NCBI GenBank assembly: GCA_910576205.1
Contig: CAJTHL010000006.1
Location: 40,432 to 104,431 of the forward strand
Source: Clostridia bacterium
GTDB taxonomy: Bacteria > Bacillota > Clostridia > Lachnospirales > Lachnospiraceae
Length of the DNA stretch: 64,000 bases
Direction: 5' to 3'
How positions within the stretch are numbered: the first letter of the stretch is position 1; every line of letters starts with the position of its first letter. The notes beneath the pieces are model-generated. The model saw only the letters and a list, made by a program, of their open reading frames with translations. It did no database searches and had not been told where the DNA came from. Of the stretch, positions 9,428 through 17,470 are shown piece by piece. The position numbers were made by a program, and so were the translations under genes.

Positions 9428-9517
9428 AATAATTATCCTCACATTCCTATACATTTGACAGACCAGGCTGTCCCATTCCTTCCGTTATGGGATACGCCTC
9501 ATTTCCGCCATGCTCTT

Positions 9518-9546
9518 ATCATAAACATCCTTTTTCTGTTTGTCAA
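9518..9546 (-). promoter_or_regulatory. Promoter of the amino-acid ABC / opine-type operon
   Basis: On the minus strand, a consensus TTGACA (9541-9546) and TATGAT (9518-9523) are separated by exactly 17 nt. Transcription would begin near 9511, giving a leader of about 84 nt before the binding-protein start at 9427. Confidence 0.7.
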
Positions 9547-9566
9547 TTCCTTTTTTGCATAAAAAT

Positions 9567-9972
9567 TCACCATTTTTTGTATTTTATTCCTTCATTATGC
9601 ATACAACTATCCCACCTTGCCGTCTGCTCCAGTCCGATAGAGCAGATTACGGCTCCCGCTCCGCTCTCACGGCCATGTTTTAGCTGAATGGTCTCCATAA
9701 TGACATTGCGCCTCTCCGCGGAGGCCACAATGGCAATCAGCTCCTTCTCTGCCTGCAGGGGAACCCCGTAAATAGAAGCCGCCTCCCTGATAGTCTCTAT
9801 GCCGGGAATCTGCGAATCGGCCCTATACTGCAAAGAGAAATCAGTCCGAAACTGTCGCTCCCGGAGTCAGAGGAACCGCCAGGATGCTTAAGGCCAGCAC
9901 AATTCCCGTAATAGGCAGAACCGCCGCCATAGATTCCTTTACCTTTTCCTTTAAAAGTGCATTGTAAAACAA
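9567..9972 (-). pseudogene. Collapsed DUF1538 / P-II regulator remnant
   Basis: Two gene fragments abut here. At 9841-9972, behind an AGAGGAG site and a TTG start, a 43-codon frame (LLKEKVKESMAAVLPI, then ALSILAVPLTPG) resembles the first helix of DUF1538 membrane proteins and then stops. The overlapping next frame (about 9567-9860) reads YGVPLQAEKELIAIVAS and GAGAVICSIGLEQ. This matches the C-terminal half of P-II-like regulators, which in Clostridia are often encoded beside DUF1538 genes. The missing middle implies one internal deletion that removed most of a DUF1538-(DUF1538)-P-II operon. Neither fragment should be functional. Assignment is by motif resemblance. Confidence 0.55.
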
Positions 9973-10096
9973 ACGAAAACTCCTCTCTTACTTCTGCCTG
10001 TCTATATGCGTAAAAACATTTTTTACCCTTGTTTCTTCTATTCTACTGTATCCCAGGCTGTTACACCAATTAAATTTATGTTAAATTTTTATTTGC

Positions 10097-10125
10097 TTGC
10101 CGCCTCCGGCAAATCATGTTAGGAT
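10097..10125 (+). promoter_or_regulatory. Candidate promoter of the acetokinase gene
   Basis: TTGCCG (10097-10102) and TAGGAT (10120-10125) are spaced by 17 nt. The -35 box lies within a 6-bp inverted repeat TTGCCG-CCTC-CGGCAA (10097-10112) that could be a protein-binding site. The kinase starts at 10202. Confidence 0.4.
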
Positions 10126-10201
10126 ATTTATATGGAAGCGGCCGGAGCATTGTTTTATCCGGTCTGCATCCCCCCAGAATAAAAACGGAGGTTCCTGTTT
10201 T

Positions 10202-11392
10202 ATGAAAGTATTAGTCTGCAATGCGGGAAGCACATCCCTTAAATTCAAGCTTTTTGATATGCCGGGAGATACGGTCCTGGCCGACGGCAAAGTAGAAAGA
10301 GTAGGAAGCCCGGACAATGCCATTTTCCATTTTGGAAAGCCCGACGGCTACCGGGTTTTCCGGGAAAACCAGTGTATTACCACCTACACGGAAGGCATTC
10401 AGATGTTCCTTGATTGCCTTTTGGATCCCCAGAACGGGGTTCTGAAAGATCTGGGAGAATTAGAGCGGGTAGGATTTAAGACGGTTCTGTCCAAGGACCA
10501 TTACGGCATCCACGAACTGACCCCGGATGTTTTAAAAGGCATGGAGGACTATCTGGTGGTTGCGCCCGCCCACAACACTCCCTATCTCCAGGCCATCCGT
10601 CAGTTTCAGGAGCTGACCCCCCAGGCCATGCTTATCGGGGCCTTTGAAACCGCCTTCCACACCACCATCCCCCTGGAGCGCAAAATGTACGGCATCCCCT
10701 ATGAGTGGTATGAGAAATACGGCATTGAACGTCTGGGATATCACGGCGCTTCCCACAGCTATGTGGCCGACACGCTGACGCAGCTTTACGGCGACACAGA
10801 CAAAGCCATCTCCTGCCATCTGGGTGGAAGCGGCTCCCTGTGCGCCATTGACCACGGCAAGAGCGTGGACACCAGCTTCGGCCTCTCCCTGCAGGTGGGC
10901 TTAATCCAGTCCAACCGCAACGGGGATATAGACCCCTTTATCATCCCCTTCCTTCTGAAAGAGGGAATGCTCCTGGAAGAGGTCCTGGAGGGGCTGGCAA
11001 AAAAAGGCGGGCTTCTGGGTATTTCCGGCGTCAGCAACGACCTGCGACTGGTACAGGAGGCCGCAAACCAGGGAAATGCGCGTGCACAGCTTGCCATAGA
11101 CGTGTACTGTAACGGCATCGTCCGCTACATCGGTTCCTACTATGCGGAGCTGGGCGGCCTTAAGCACCTGGTATTCACCGGCGGCATCGGCGAGCACAGC
11201 AGCGTAGTGCGCCGGAAGGTCTGCGATTCCCTGCGGCATATGGGTGTATGGCTTGACCCGGAAAAAAATATTTCCTATTCCGAAAACGCCCTAATCTCCC
11301 AGCCGGATTCCCCTGTGGCTATCCATGTGATTCCGGCAAACGAAGAGCTGGGGGTAGCGCGAAAGACATATGCCTATGAAAAGCAGATATAA
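10202..11392 (+). CDS. Acetokinase-family (AckA-like) kinase, divergent
   Basis: A 396-residue ASKHA-fold kinase of the acetate/butyrate/propionate kinase family, matching AckA length. Conserved parts include VCNAGSTSLKFKLF (Asn7), HNTPY, YHGASHSYV, HLGGSGSLCAI, GDIDP with Arg239, FTGGIGEHS and ANEELGVARK. Two canonical AckA active-site positions differ by eye: the HRVVHGG segment is replaced by GFKTVLSKD (Arg to Lys93), and FDTAFH reads FETAFH (Asp to Glu149). It would transfer phosphate between ATP and a carboxylate, but the acid may not be acetate. The start at 10202 is fixed by GGAGG 10 nt upstream. No phosphotransacetylase gene is next to it. Confidence 0.8.
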   Translation: MKVLVCNAGSTSLKFKLFDMPGDTVLADGKVERVGSPDNAIFHFGKPDGYRVFRENQCITTYTEGIQMFLDCLLDPQNGVLKDLGELERVGFKTVLSKDHYGIHELTPDVLKGMEDYLVVAPAHNTPYLQAIRQFQELTPQAMLIGAFETAFHTTIPLERKMYGIPYEWYEKYGIERLGYHGASHSYVADTLTQLYGDTDKAISCHLGGSGSLCAIDHGKSVDTSFGLSLQVGLIQSNRNGDIDPFIIPFLLKEGMLLEEVLEGLAKKGGLLGISGVSNDLRLVQEAANQGNARAQLAIDVYCNGIVRYIGSYYAELGGLKHLVFTGGIGEHSSVVRRKVCDSLRHMGVWLDPEKNISYSENALISQPDSPVAIHVIPANEELGVARKTYAYEKQI

Positions 11393-11400
11393 GAAAAAAA

Positions 11401-11449
11401 GACGCCATCTGAGAGGACGGCCCAAACGGCCGTCCTCTCAGATGGCGTC
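11401..11449 (-). terminator. Long intrinsic terminator
   Basis: A perfect 22-bp stem (11401-11422 with 11428-11449) and a 5-nt loop. On the minus strand it is followed by seven Ts, so it ends the leftward DUF1622 transcript, whose stop codon touches the stem. It probably also stops the convergent acetokinase transcript. Confidence 0.9.
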
Positions 11450-11781
11450 TATTCCATCCCCTCCATCTGTTCCGCCTTTTCATTTTTAATCTCCCAGTGA
11501 ATGAGAAGGGTCAGCGCCGCCCGGAGAGCAATGATACTGGCCACAATGAGAATTTCCGACATTTCCCGCACAATCACGGTACGAAGTATCTCGCTTCCCA
11601 GCTTAAACTCCAGTCCCATGGCCATGCCTTTTGCCAGATTCAGCCGGGTCAGGGGGTTTTGTTTTACATACTCCATCACTCCCCGCAGACCCGCTGCGAT
11701 AATCACCACCGCGCCCACAAACTCAAAGAGCAGAATCGCTCCATTTACCAGGACATTCAAACACTCGTGCAGCACTTCCAT
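11449..11781 (-). CDS. DUF1622 family membrane protein
   Basis: A 110-residue protein with two or three hydrophobic helices (about residues 8-35 and 75-97). The family-typical central segment includes LAKGMAMGLEFKLGSEILRTVI. DUF1622 proteins are small integral membrane proteins of unknown function. The start at 11781 follows GGGAGG with 7 nt spacing; an upstream in-frame ATG at 11814 lacks one. It lies 84 nt downstream of the CtpA-type protease gene in the same direction and ends in the long terminator. It is therefore likely the last gene of the envelope operon, though a weak GC hairpin at about 11815-11849 may partly insulate it. Confidence 0.8.
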   Translation of the reverse strand: MEVLHECLNVLVNGAILLFEFVGAVVIIAAGLRGVMEYVKQNPLTRLNLAKGMAMGLEFKLGSEILRTVIVREMSEILIVASIIALRAALTLLIHWEIKNEKAEQMEGME

Positions 11782-11865
11782 TTCCTTTCCTCCCTTGTGC
11801 AGGCGCATTCCCAAATCCCCTCCCCATACCCCTGTATGGAAGGGGGCTTTTATCTACCCTTTATC

Positions 11866-13119
11866 TCACTTCAGCTTCTGGCGGATCACATCCATGGCGG
11901 CCTGAATCTGATTATCCTCATCATAGGTGATGACTACCCTGCCCTTCAGGGACTCATCCAGCTCCACCTCCACGTCCGGGGCAATGCCCACACCGTGGAT
12001 ATCATTTCCCTTGGGAGTATAATATTTTGAAATGGTAAGCTTGATGGCCGTTCCGTCACTGAGCTCGAAGGGCTGCTGTACAATGCCCTTTCCGTAAGTC
12101 TGGGTTCCCACAATGGTTCCTATTCCGTAATCCTTGATGGCCCCTGCAAAGATTTCCGACGCGCTGGCGCTGTTTCCGTTTACCAGAACCACAAGGGGCT
12201 TATCAAAATAATGCTCCGCGTCGGATTTCGCCTCGCTGCGGTTTCCGTTTTTATCCACCGTGTAAACAATGAGCCCCTCGGGAAGCATCATGTCCGCCAT
12301 AGCGGTCACTGCCTTTACCACGCCGCCTCCATTGTCACGCAGGTCAATAATCAGCCCCTTCATACCTCTGGCCTCCAGATTCTCCAGGGCCGCCGCAAAC
12401 TGCTCGCTGGTTACCGTGTCAAACTCGCTGACCGCAATATATCCAATCTGATCGTCCAGGAGTTCCGACTCCACCGTAGGCACCTCCACCGGCCTGCGCT
12501 CCACGTCCACCTCTACATAATCTTCCTGACCCTCCCGCACCATGGTCAGATGTACGAAGGTGCCTTCCTCACCCTTGATCTCGGTTACCAGCTTGCTCAG
12601 ATCCTGCCCGGTGGCCTCTTTACCCTCCACCGCATAGAGAATATCCCCTGGCAGAATCCCCGCCTCCATAGCAGGGAATCCTTCGTAAACCTTTACCACC
12701 ACAATGAGACCGGTATTGATATTCTGGCTGAACATGGCCCCGATACCGCAGTAGCTTCCCTGGCTGCCGTCCAGCATACTCCGGAATTCCTCCGTAGTGT
12801 AGTAGGCTGCATAGGGATCCTCCAGTCCGTAGAGCATGCCGGTATAGAGATATTTCTCCACCTGCTCCGCGTCCACTTCATTGAGATAGTAGGCGTTGAC
12901 CAGATCTTCAATCTCCTGCATTTTCTGGGTAATCCGCCGGCTGGTCACGTCCATGCAGCCCTCTTCTGTCTGTTTCTGGCCGGAAAACAGTCCCCTGCCA
13001 GACATTGGCAGAAGGAGATATACCAGAACCAGTACCACAACTACCGCCAGACAGACGCCTGCTCCGCAGAAAAGCCCTCTGCGGAATATTTTTTTATTTT
13101 CCATTTGCTGCTCTTCCAT
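11866..13119 (-). CDS. S41-family C-terminal processing peptidase (CtpA/CtpB-like)
   Basis: A 417-residue membrane-anchored serine protease. One transmembrane helix (about 16-39) is followed by an N-terminal helical part, a PDZ domain (about 120-205) and the tail-specific protease core. Catalytic elements are NGNSASASEIFAG (Ser317/319 region) and Lys344 in TYGKGIVQ; the core also carries IIDLRDNGGG. Such proteases cleave C-termini of extracytoplasmic proteins, including wall hydrolases and sporulation signals. It sits 58 nt downstream of the coiled-coil M23 peptidase and the FtsEX genes, so it may process that hydrolase or its partners (inference). Two in-frame ATGs at 13119 and 13104 lie in a 15-nt tandem duplication, each with a GGAAGA-type site. 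Confidence 0.9.
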   Translation of the reverse strand: MEEQQMENKKIFRRGLFCGAGVCLAVVVVLVLVYLLLPMSGRGLFSGQKQTEEGCMDVTSRRITQKMQEIEDLVNAYYLNEVDAEQVEKYLYTGMLYGLEDPYAAYYTTEEFRSMLDGSQGSYCGIGAMFSQNINTGLIVVVKVYEGFPAMEAGILPGDILYAVEGKEATGQDLSKLVTEIKGEEGTFVHLTMVREGQEDYVEVDVERRPVEVPTVESELLDDQIGYIAVSEFDTVTSEQFAAALENLEARGMKGLIIDLRDNGGGVVKAVTAMADMMLPEGLIVYTVDKNGNRSEAKSDAEHYFDKPLVVLVNGNSASASEIFAGAIKDYGIGTIVGTQTYGKGIVQQPFELSDGTAIKLTISKYYTPKGNDIHGVGIAPDVEVELDESLKGRVVITYDEDNQIQAAMDVIRQKLK

Positions 13120-13177
13120 TTGCTGTTCTTCCTTTTTATATAAACATACGCCAATGGGCGTCGTCCCATGCCCGCCT

Positions 13178-14491
13178 TTAGTTCACGTACCCCAGCGGGT
13201 TTACATAAACTCCGTTCTTAATCACGCCAAAGTGTAGATGGGGGCCTGTGGAATACCCGGTGGAGCCCACCGCCGCAATGGTATCCCCCTTATTTACCTG
13301 CTGTCCCACAGACACATACAGGGCCGAGCAGTGCATATAAACTGTGGACATACCTCCGCCGTGGGATATTACAATGTAGTTGCCGGCTGATTTGTGGTAG
13401 GTAGCCGTAGTCACCACGCCGGAATAGGACGCCAGAATTGCCGAACCGGAGGGCGCTCCGATATCAATACCCTTATGGTTTGCCGTGGCCCCCGCAATGG
13501 GAACATCCCGGTTTCCAAAGGGGCTGGTAATGCGGTGGCTTGCCGGTAAGGGCCACAAAAATCCCGAGGCGCCTCCGTCGCCATGCTCTGCGCTAGCATT
13601 TGCCGCCGCTGCTGCCGCAATGGCGTTTTCCACCTGATCCAGGGCCTTCTCCTGTTCCAGAAGCTGCTCCTTGTAATCCGCCGCGTCGCTGTTGGCCTCG
13701 TTGATCTGGCTCTGGTATGCGGCAATTTCCTTTGACTTGGTAGAAATCAGAAGATCCACCGCCTCCTTCTGCTCCTCCAGTCCGTCGGAGAGCGCCTGGA
13801 GGTCAGCCTCCTCCTGCTCAAGCTGCTCCTTGTAAAGGGCAATCTGCTCTCTTGTAGCCACAAACTCATCCATCATATTCCTGTCGTACTCGCTGATCTG
13901 GGAAATGTATTCAATTCTGCCCAGCAGATCCGCCATGCTCCTGGCCTCCAGAATGCTCTCCAGATAAGAATCGCTTCCGTTCTCGTACATAAACTGGATT
14001 CTCAGCTTCATGTCCTCGTACTGCTTGTCCGCCCTCTCCTGGGCAGCGGCCAGCTCCTGCTCCTGCTCCTCAATATCCGCCTGCTTCTGGGTAATCTGAT
14101 CCTCCACCTCTTTCATCTGTTTCGTCAGATTTTCCGCCTCTGCGTCCAGCTGGTTGATATAGGCCTGGAGATTGCTCCTGGATTTTTCCAGCTCCGCAAT
14201 CTGCTCCTTTACAGAGCTGATATTCTTTTTGATATTTTCAATATTTTTTAAGGTATCCTTGCGCTTCTGTTCCAGGGCAGAGGTATCGATCTTATTTCCT
14301 GTGCCGGTCTTTTTGTCTGTCTGGCCGGATTCCTCTTTGGAATCCTCGTCCGTATCAGAATCGCCCGTGTTAATCGTTGCGTCTCCGCCGTTATACCCAA
14401 TGGCATAAGCGGTTCCGTTTGAGAACAGCAATACCAGGGCAAGCAGGGCGACAAACGCCGCCCGCCTGTAATATTTCATCTTTCCATCCAT
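13178..14491 (-). CDS. PcsB/EnvC-like coiled-coil M23 (LytM) peptidase
   Basis: A 437-residue secreted wall hydrolase. It has a signal peptide (about 1-30), a low-complexity acidic linker (35-65), a long coiled coil (about 70-290) with KQYEDMKLRIQFMYEN at 156-171, and a C-terminal LytM peptidase. Zn motifs are NHKGID (H-x3-D) and GPHLHFG. FtsEX activates this type of enzyme to cut peptidoglycan cross-links at division or elongation sites. The gene starts 4 nt after ftsX, with its AAAGGTG site inside the ftsX stop region, so translation is coupled. This position directly downstream of ftsE-ftsX makes it the likely FtsEX-controlled hydrolase. Confidence 0.9.
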   Translation of the reverse strand: MDGKMKYYRRAAFVALLALVLLFSNGTAYAIGYNGGDATINTGDSDTDEDSKEESGQTDKKTGTGNKIDTSALEQKRKDTLKNIENIKKNISSVKEQIAELEKSRSNLQAYINQLDAEAENLTKQMKEVEDQITQKQADIEEQEQELAAAQERADKQYEDMKLRIQFMYENGSDSYLESILEARSMADLLGRIEYISQISEYDRNMMDEFVATREQIALYKEQLEQEEADLQALSDGLEEQKEAVDLLISTKSKEIAAYQSQINEANSDAADYKEQLLEQEKALDQVENAIAAAAAANASAEHGDGGASGFLWPLPASHRITSPFGNRDVPIAGATANHKGIDIGAPSGSAILASYSGVVTTATYHKSAGNYIVISHGGGMSTVYMHCSALYVSVGQQVNKGDTIAAVGSTGYSTGPHLHFGVIKNGVYVNPLGYVN

Positions 14492-14495
14492 AGTC

Positions 14496-15404
14496 TCACA
14501 CCTTTAAATGCTTGCGTATTGTGAAAAAGCTTCCAAAAAATCCGATTCCCACACCCAGCAGGAGTCCTGCGGGAAGGAGAATCTCAAATACCTCCTCCAC
14601 GGGGAGAAAAGCCAGAAACCCGGTCAAGACGTCAAACTCGCCTGCCACATATCTTGTCAGACTGTTGTACAGATAATAGAGAAGCCCCAGAGGAAGCGCC
14701 GCGCCTATAATGCCGATGAGAATTCCTTCCACCACAAAGGGCGCCTTTACAAAGGAATTCGTGGCCCCGATAAGCTTCATAATGCCGATCTCCTCCTTTC
14801 GGACTGCAATGCCGATGGTGACCGTGTTGCTGATAAGGAACACCGACACGCACAGCAACAGGATAATGATGGAGACCGCCACATAGCCCACCAGGCTGTT
14901 AAAGCCAACAAGAATGTCCGCCACCTCCTTGGAGGCCTTGACCCTGCGCACCCCTGCCAGGGACTGGATATAGGTCACCAGATTATCCTGCTGTGACACA
15001 TCATCCAGATAGATTTCATAGTGAGCGTAATCCACCAGGGGATTGTCGTCTTCAAACCCTTCCGCCAGCTCCGGACGCTCCTCAAAATAACCTACCTTAA
15101 ACGAATCCCAAGCCTGCTCCGCCGTCACAAATTCTACCCGGCCAACGCCGTCCCGGGTCTGTATTTCCCGGCCCACCGCATCCATGGTTTCCTGGGGAGT
15201 GTCCTTCTCAAAATACACAATCATGGTTACGGCTTCCTCCGCCTCCTTTATCATGTTCTGAAAGTTCTGCACCAGGGCAAAAAAGAGTCCGAACAGGAAA
15301 ATACAGGCGGACATAGTGGCTATGGACGCAAGAGAAAACATTTTGTTTCTCCATATATTTTTGAAACCCTGTTTTAAACAATATCCGATTGTACTAATCC
15401 GCAT
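14496..15404 (-). CDS. ftsX: Cell-division ABC protein FtsX
   Basis: A 302-residue permease-like protein with an N-terminal helix (LASIATMSACIFLFGLFFAL), a large extracytoplasmic loop and three C-terminal helices forming the FtsX domain (VAVSIIILLLCVSVFLIS, IGIMKLIGATNSFVKAPF). It does not transport; with FtsE it transmits ATP-driven motion to an outside wall hydrolase. The start at 15404 overlaps the ftsE stop by 11 nt, so the upstream in-frame codon at 15431 is unlikely. It is followed at 4 nt by its probable partner, the M23 peptidase. Confidence 0.93.
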   Translation of the reverse strand: MRISTIGYCLKQGFKNIWRNKMFSLASIATMSACIFLFGLFFALVQNFQNMIKEAEEAVTMIVYFEKDTPQETMDAVGREIQTRDGVGRVEFVTAEQAWDSFKVGYFEERPELAEGFEDDNPLVDYAHYEIYLDDVSQQDNLVTYIQSLAGVRRVKASKEVADILVGFNSLVGYVAVSIIILLLCVSVFLISNTVTIGIAVRKEEIGIMKLIGATNSFVKAPFVVEGILIGIIGAALPLGLLYYLYNSLTRYVAGEFDVLTGFLAFLPVEEVFEILLPAGLLLGVGIGFFGSFFTIRKHLKV

Positions 15405-16080
15405 AGGTATACCCAGCCTGCCGCTCGTCACGCACGATGACGCCTTTATCCAATACTATCACCCGCTTCTTCATTTCATCCACGATTTCCTGGTTGTGGG
15501 TTACCACTACCACCGTGGTTCCCCGCTCGTTTACAATCTCCAGGAGCCGCATAATCTCCTTTGAGTTTTTGGGATCCAGATTTCCCGTAGGCTCGTCCGC
15601 CAGCAGGATTTCCGGGCTGTTTACAAGAGCCCTGGCCAGGGCCACCCGCTGCTGTTCTCCACCGGACAGCTGCCGGGGGAAGGACTTATACTTTTCCGCC
15701 AGTCCCACCAGAGACAGCATAGCCGGCACATTTTTCCGGATTTTCTTGGTGGGGGTGATAATCACCCGCTGGGCAAACGCAATGTTGTCGTATACATTCC
15801 GGTCTTTTAGCAGGCGGAAATCCTGGAACACCACCCCCAGCATCCTGCGGTATCTGGGAATGGCCCGGTTCTTCATGCGGCCCAGGTTAATACCGTTTAC
15901 TTTTATGGAGCCGGACGTGGGTTCCAGCTCCTTCAGAAGCAGTTTAATCAGTGTAGATTTCCCGGAACCGCTGCTTCCTGTGATAAAGACGAACTCCCCT
16001 TTATCAATATGCAGGCTGATTCCGTTTAATGCATGTGTGCCTTTGGCGTAAGCCTTTGTCACGTTGTCCAAAACAATCAT
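15394..16080 (-). CDS. ftsE: Cell-division ATP-binding protein FtsE
   Basis: A 228-residue ABC ATPase. Walker A GSSGSGKS is at residues 35-42, the Q-loop lies in GVVFQDFRLL, the signature is LSGGEQQR, Walker B is ILLADEPTGNLDP, and the H-loop is VTHNQE. It pairs with FtsX at the membrane to gate peptidoglycan hydrolysis during division. It overlaps ftsX by 11 nt. Unusually, it begins only 17 nt after a PucR-family regulator gene, so the two are probably co-transcribed. Confidence 0.95.
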   Translation of the reverse strand: MIVLDNVTKAYAKGTHALNGISLHIDKGEFVFITGSSGSGKSTLIKLLLKELEPTSGSIKVNGINLGRMKNRAIPRYRRMLGVVFQDFRLLKDRNVYDNIAFAQRVIITPTKKIRKNVPAMLSLVGLAEKYKSFPRQLSGGEQQRVALARALVNSPEILLADEPTGNLDPKNSKEIMRLLEIVNERGTTVVVVTHNQEIVDEMKKRVIVLDKGVIVRDERQAGYTYAD

Positions 16081-16097
16081 GTTCTCCTCCTGGTTTT

Positions 16098-17186
16098 CTA
16101 GTAATCCAGTGTCTCCATATACTTCATGTACTTTACAACCATTAAGGCGATCTTAAAGGTGATGGCATCCTCAAATACCCTAAGATCCAGCCCGGTGCTC
16201 TTCTGCAGCTTATCCAGCCGGTAAACAAGGGTATTTCTGTGAATGTAGAGCTGCCTGGATGTTTCCGACACATTCAGGCTGTTCTCGAAAAACTTGTTGA
16301 TGGTGGTCAGGGTCTCCTCGTCAAAATCGTCCGGGGACTTTCCGTCAAAGATCTCCCGGATAAACATTTTGCAAAGGGGAATGGGCAGCTGGTAAATGAG
16401 CCGGCCGATTCCCAGTGCGCTGTAGGCGATAATATCCCTGTCGTCAAAGAAAATCTTACCTACATCCAGGGCCATTCTGGCTTCCTTATAGGAGCGGGAC
16501 ACCTCCTTAATCTCATTGACGATGGTTCCGTATGCGATATGTACGGACTCCTCCCCTTCCCCAAGCAACAGGTCTTTGATAACCCTGGCCGTCTTGTAAA
16601 GCTCCGGATATCCCTCATTGACACCCACTTCCTTCACCACGATAATATTCTTCTCGTCCACCGCCGTGATAAAGTCCCTGGATTTGGAGCCAAACAGCGC
16701 GCGCACGCTCTCCAGGGCGTTGATATCCTTCTCATGCCCGGTTCCGATGAGAAAAACGGCCCTTCGCACGTCCGTCTGAATGTGAAGTTTCTTTGCCCGG
16801 TTATAAATATCCACCAGCAGCAGATTATCCAGCAGCAGGTTTTTGATAAAGTTATCCTTGTCAAATCTCTCCTCATAAGCCACCAGAAGATTCTGAATCT
16901 GGAATACGGCAATCTTCCCCACCATGTAGACATCGTCGCTGCCTCCATTGGCCAGAAGTATATATTCCAGCTGATTTTCGTCAAACACTTTAAAAAACTG
17001 ATATCCCTGAATCACCTGGCTGTCCGCCGGGGAATCCACAAATGCCAGCACGGAGGCCGTATAATTGTCCGTCTCTGGAAAGGTTGAAGCCAGAACCTTT
17101 CCCTCCGTATCGATGACACACAAATCAATTCTGGTAATCCCCTTTAAGCCTTCAATGGTGGTCTGAAGTATCTGGTTTGAAATCAT
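16098..17186 (-). CDS. PucR/CdaR-family transcriptional regulator
   Basis: A 362-residue regulator. The N-terminal part (about 1-130) resembles a sensory fold of the CdaR type (IDLCVIDTEGKVLAS), the middle a GGDEF-like CdaR segment, and the C-terminus is the PucR helix-turn-helix (LNVSETSRQLYIHRNTLVYRL). Relatives respond to small molecules such as diacids or purines. The start at 17186 follows AAGGAG with 9 nt spacing. It leads the ftsEX-peptidase-CtpA operon and is itself preceded by an inverted repeat at its promoter, so self-regulation and control of the wall genes are plausible. The ligand is unknown. Confidence 0.85.
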   Translation of the reverse strand: MISNQILQTTIEGLKGITRIDLCVIDTEGKVLASTFPETDNYTASVLAFVDSPADSQVIQGYQFFKVFDENQLEYILLANGGSDDVYMVGKIAVFQIQNLLVAYEERFDKDNFIKNLLLDNLLLVDIYNRAKKLHIQTDVRRAVFLIGTGHEKDINALESVRALFGSKSRDFITAVDEKNIIVVKEVGVNEGYPELYKTARVIKDLLLGEGEESVHIAYGTIVNEIKEVSRSYKEARMALDVGKIFFDDRDIIAYSALGIGRLIYQLPIPLCKMFIREIFDGKSPDDFDEETLTTINKFFENSLNVSETSRQLYIHRNTLVYRLDKLQKSTGLDLRVFEDAITFKIALMVVKYMKYMETLDY

Positions 17187-17210
17187 ATCTCTCCACTCCT
17201 TTTCCCAACA

Positions 17211-17266
17211 ATTATAGTCGTGCATTCTGCCATATTTCCCCTTTCCTTCTCCTTTGGGAAATATGG
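17211..17266 (-). promoter_or_regulatory. Promoter with inverted-repeat operator before the PucR-ftsEX operon
   Basis: On the minus strand a TATAAT box (17211-17216) lies just upstream of the PucR-type gene, with no good -35 box. In the -35 region there is an 11-bp perfect inverted repeat (17230-17240 with 17256-17266; CCATATTTCCC and its complement, 15 nt apart). A good -10 with a weak -35 overlapped by a palindrome is typical of an activated or autoregulated promoter. The rest of the gap up to 17470 is T-rich with no other feature seen. Confidence 0.5.
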
Positions 17267-17470
17267 CCAGCTTTTAAACCCCATATTTTATAAAAGAAAA
17301 ATACTCAATCTATATATTAATGCAAAACCACAAAAAAAGAAAGAGGAAATCCAAATTTTTTTATGCATTTCCTCCGTTTTTTGGAAGATTTTGGAATTTT
17401 TTCTTCTGTGCATAGTTCACAAAATTTTAAAGGACGTCTAAATGCCCGTCAGACGCCCCGGAAACCTGCT

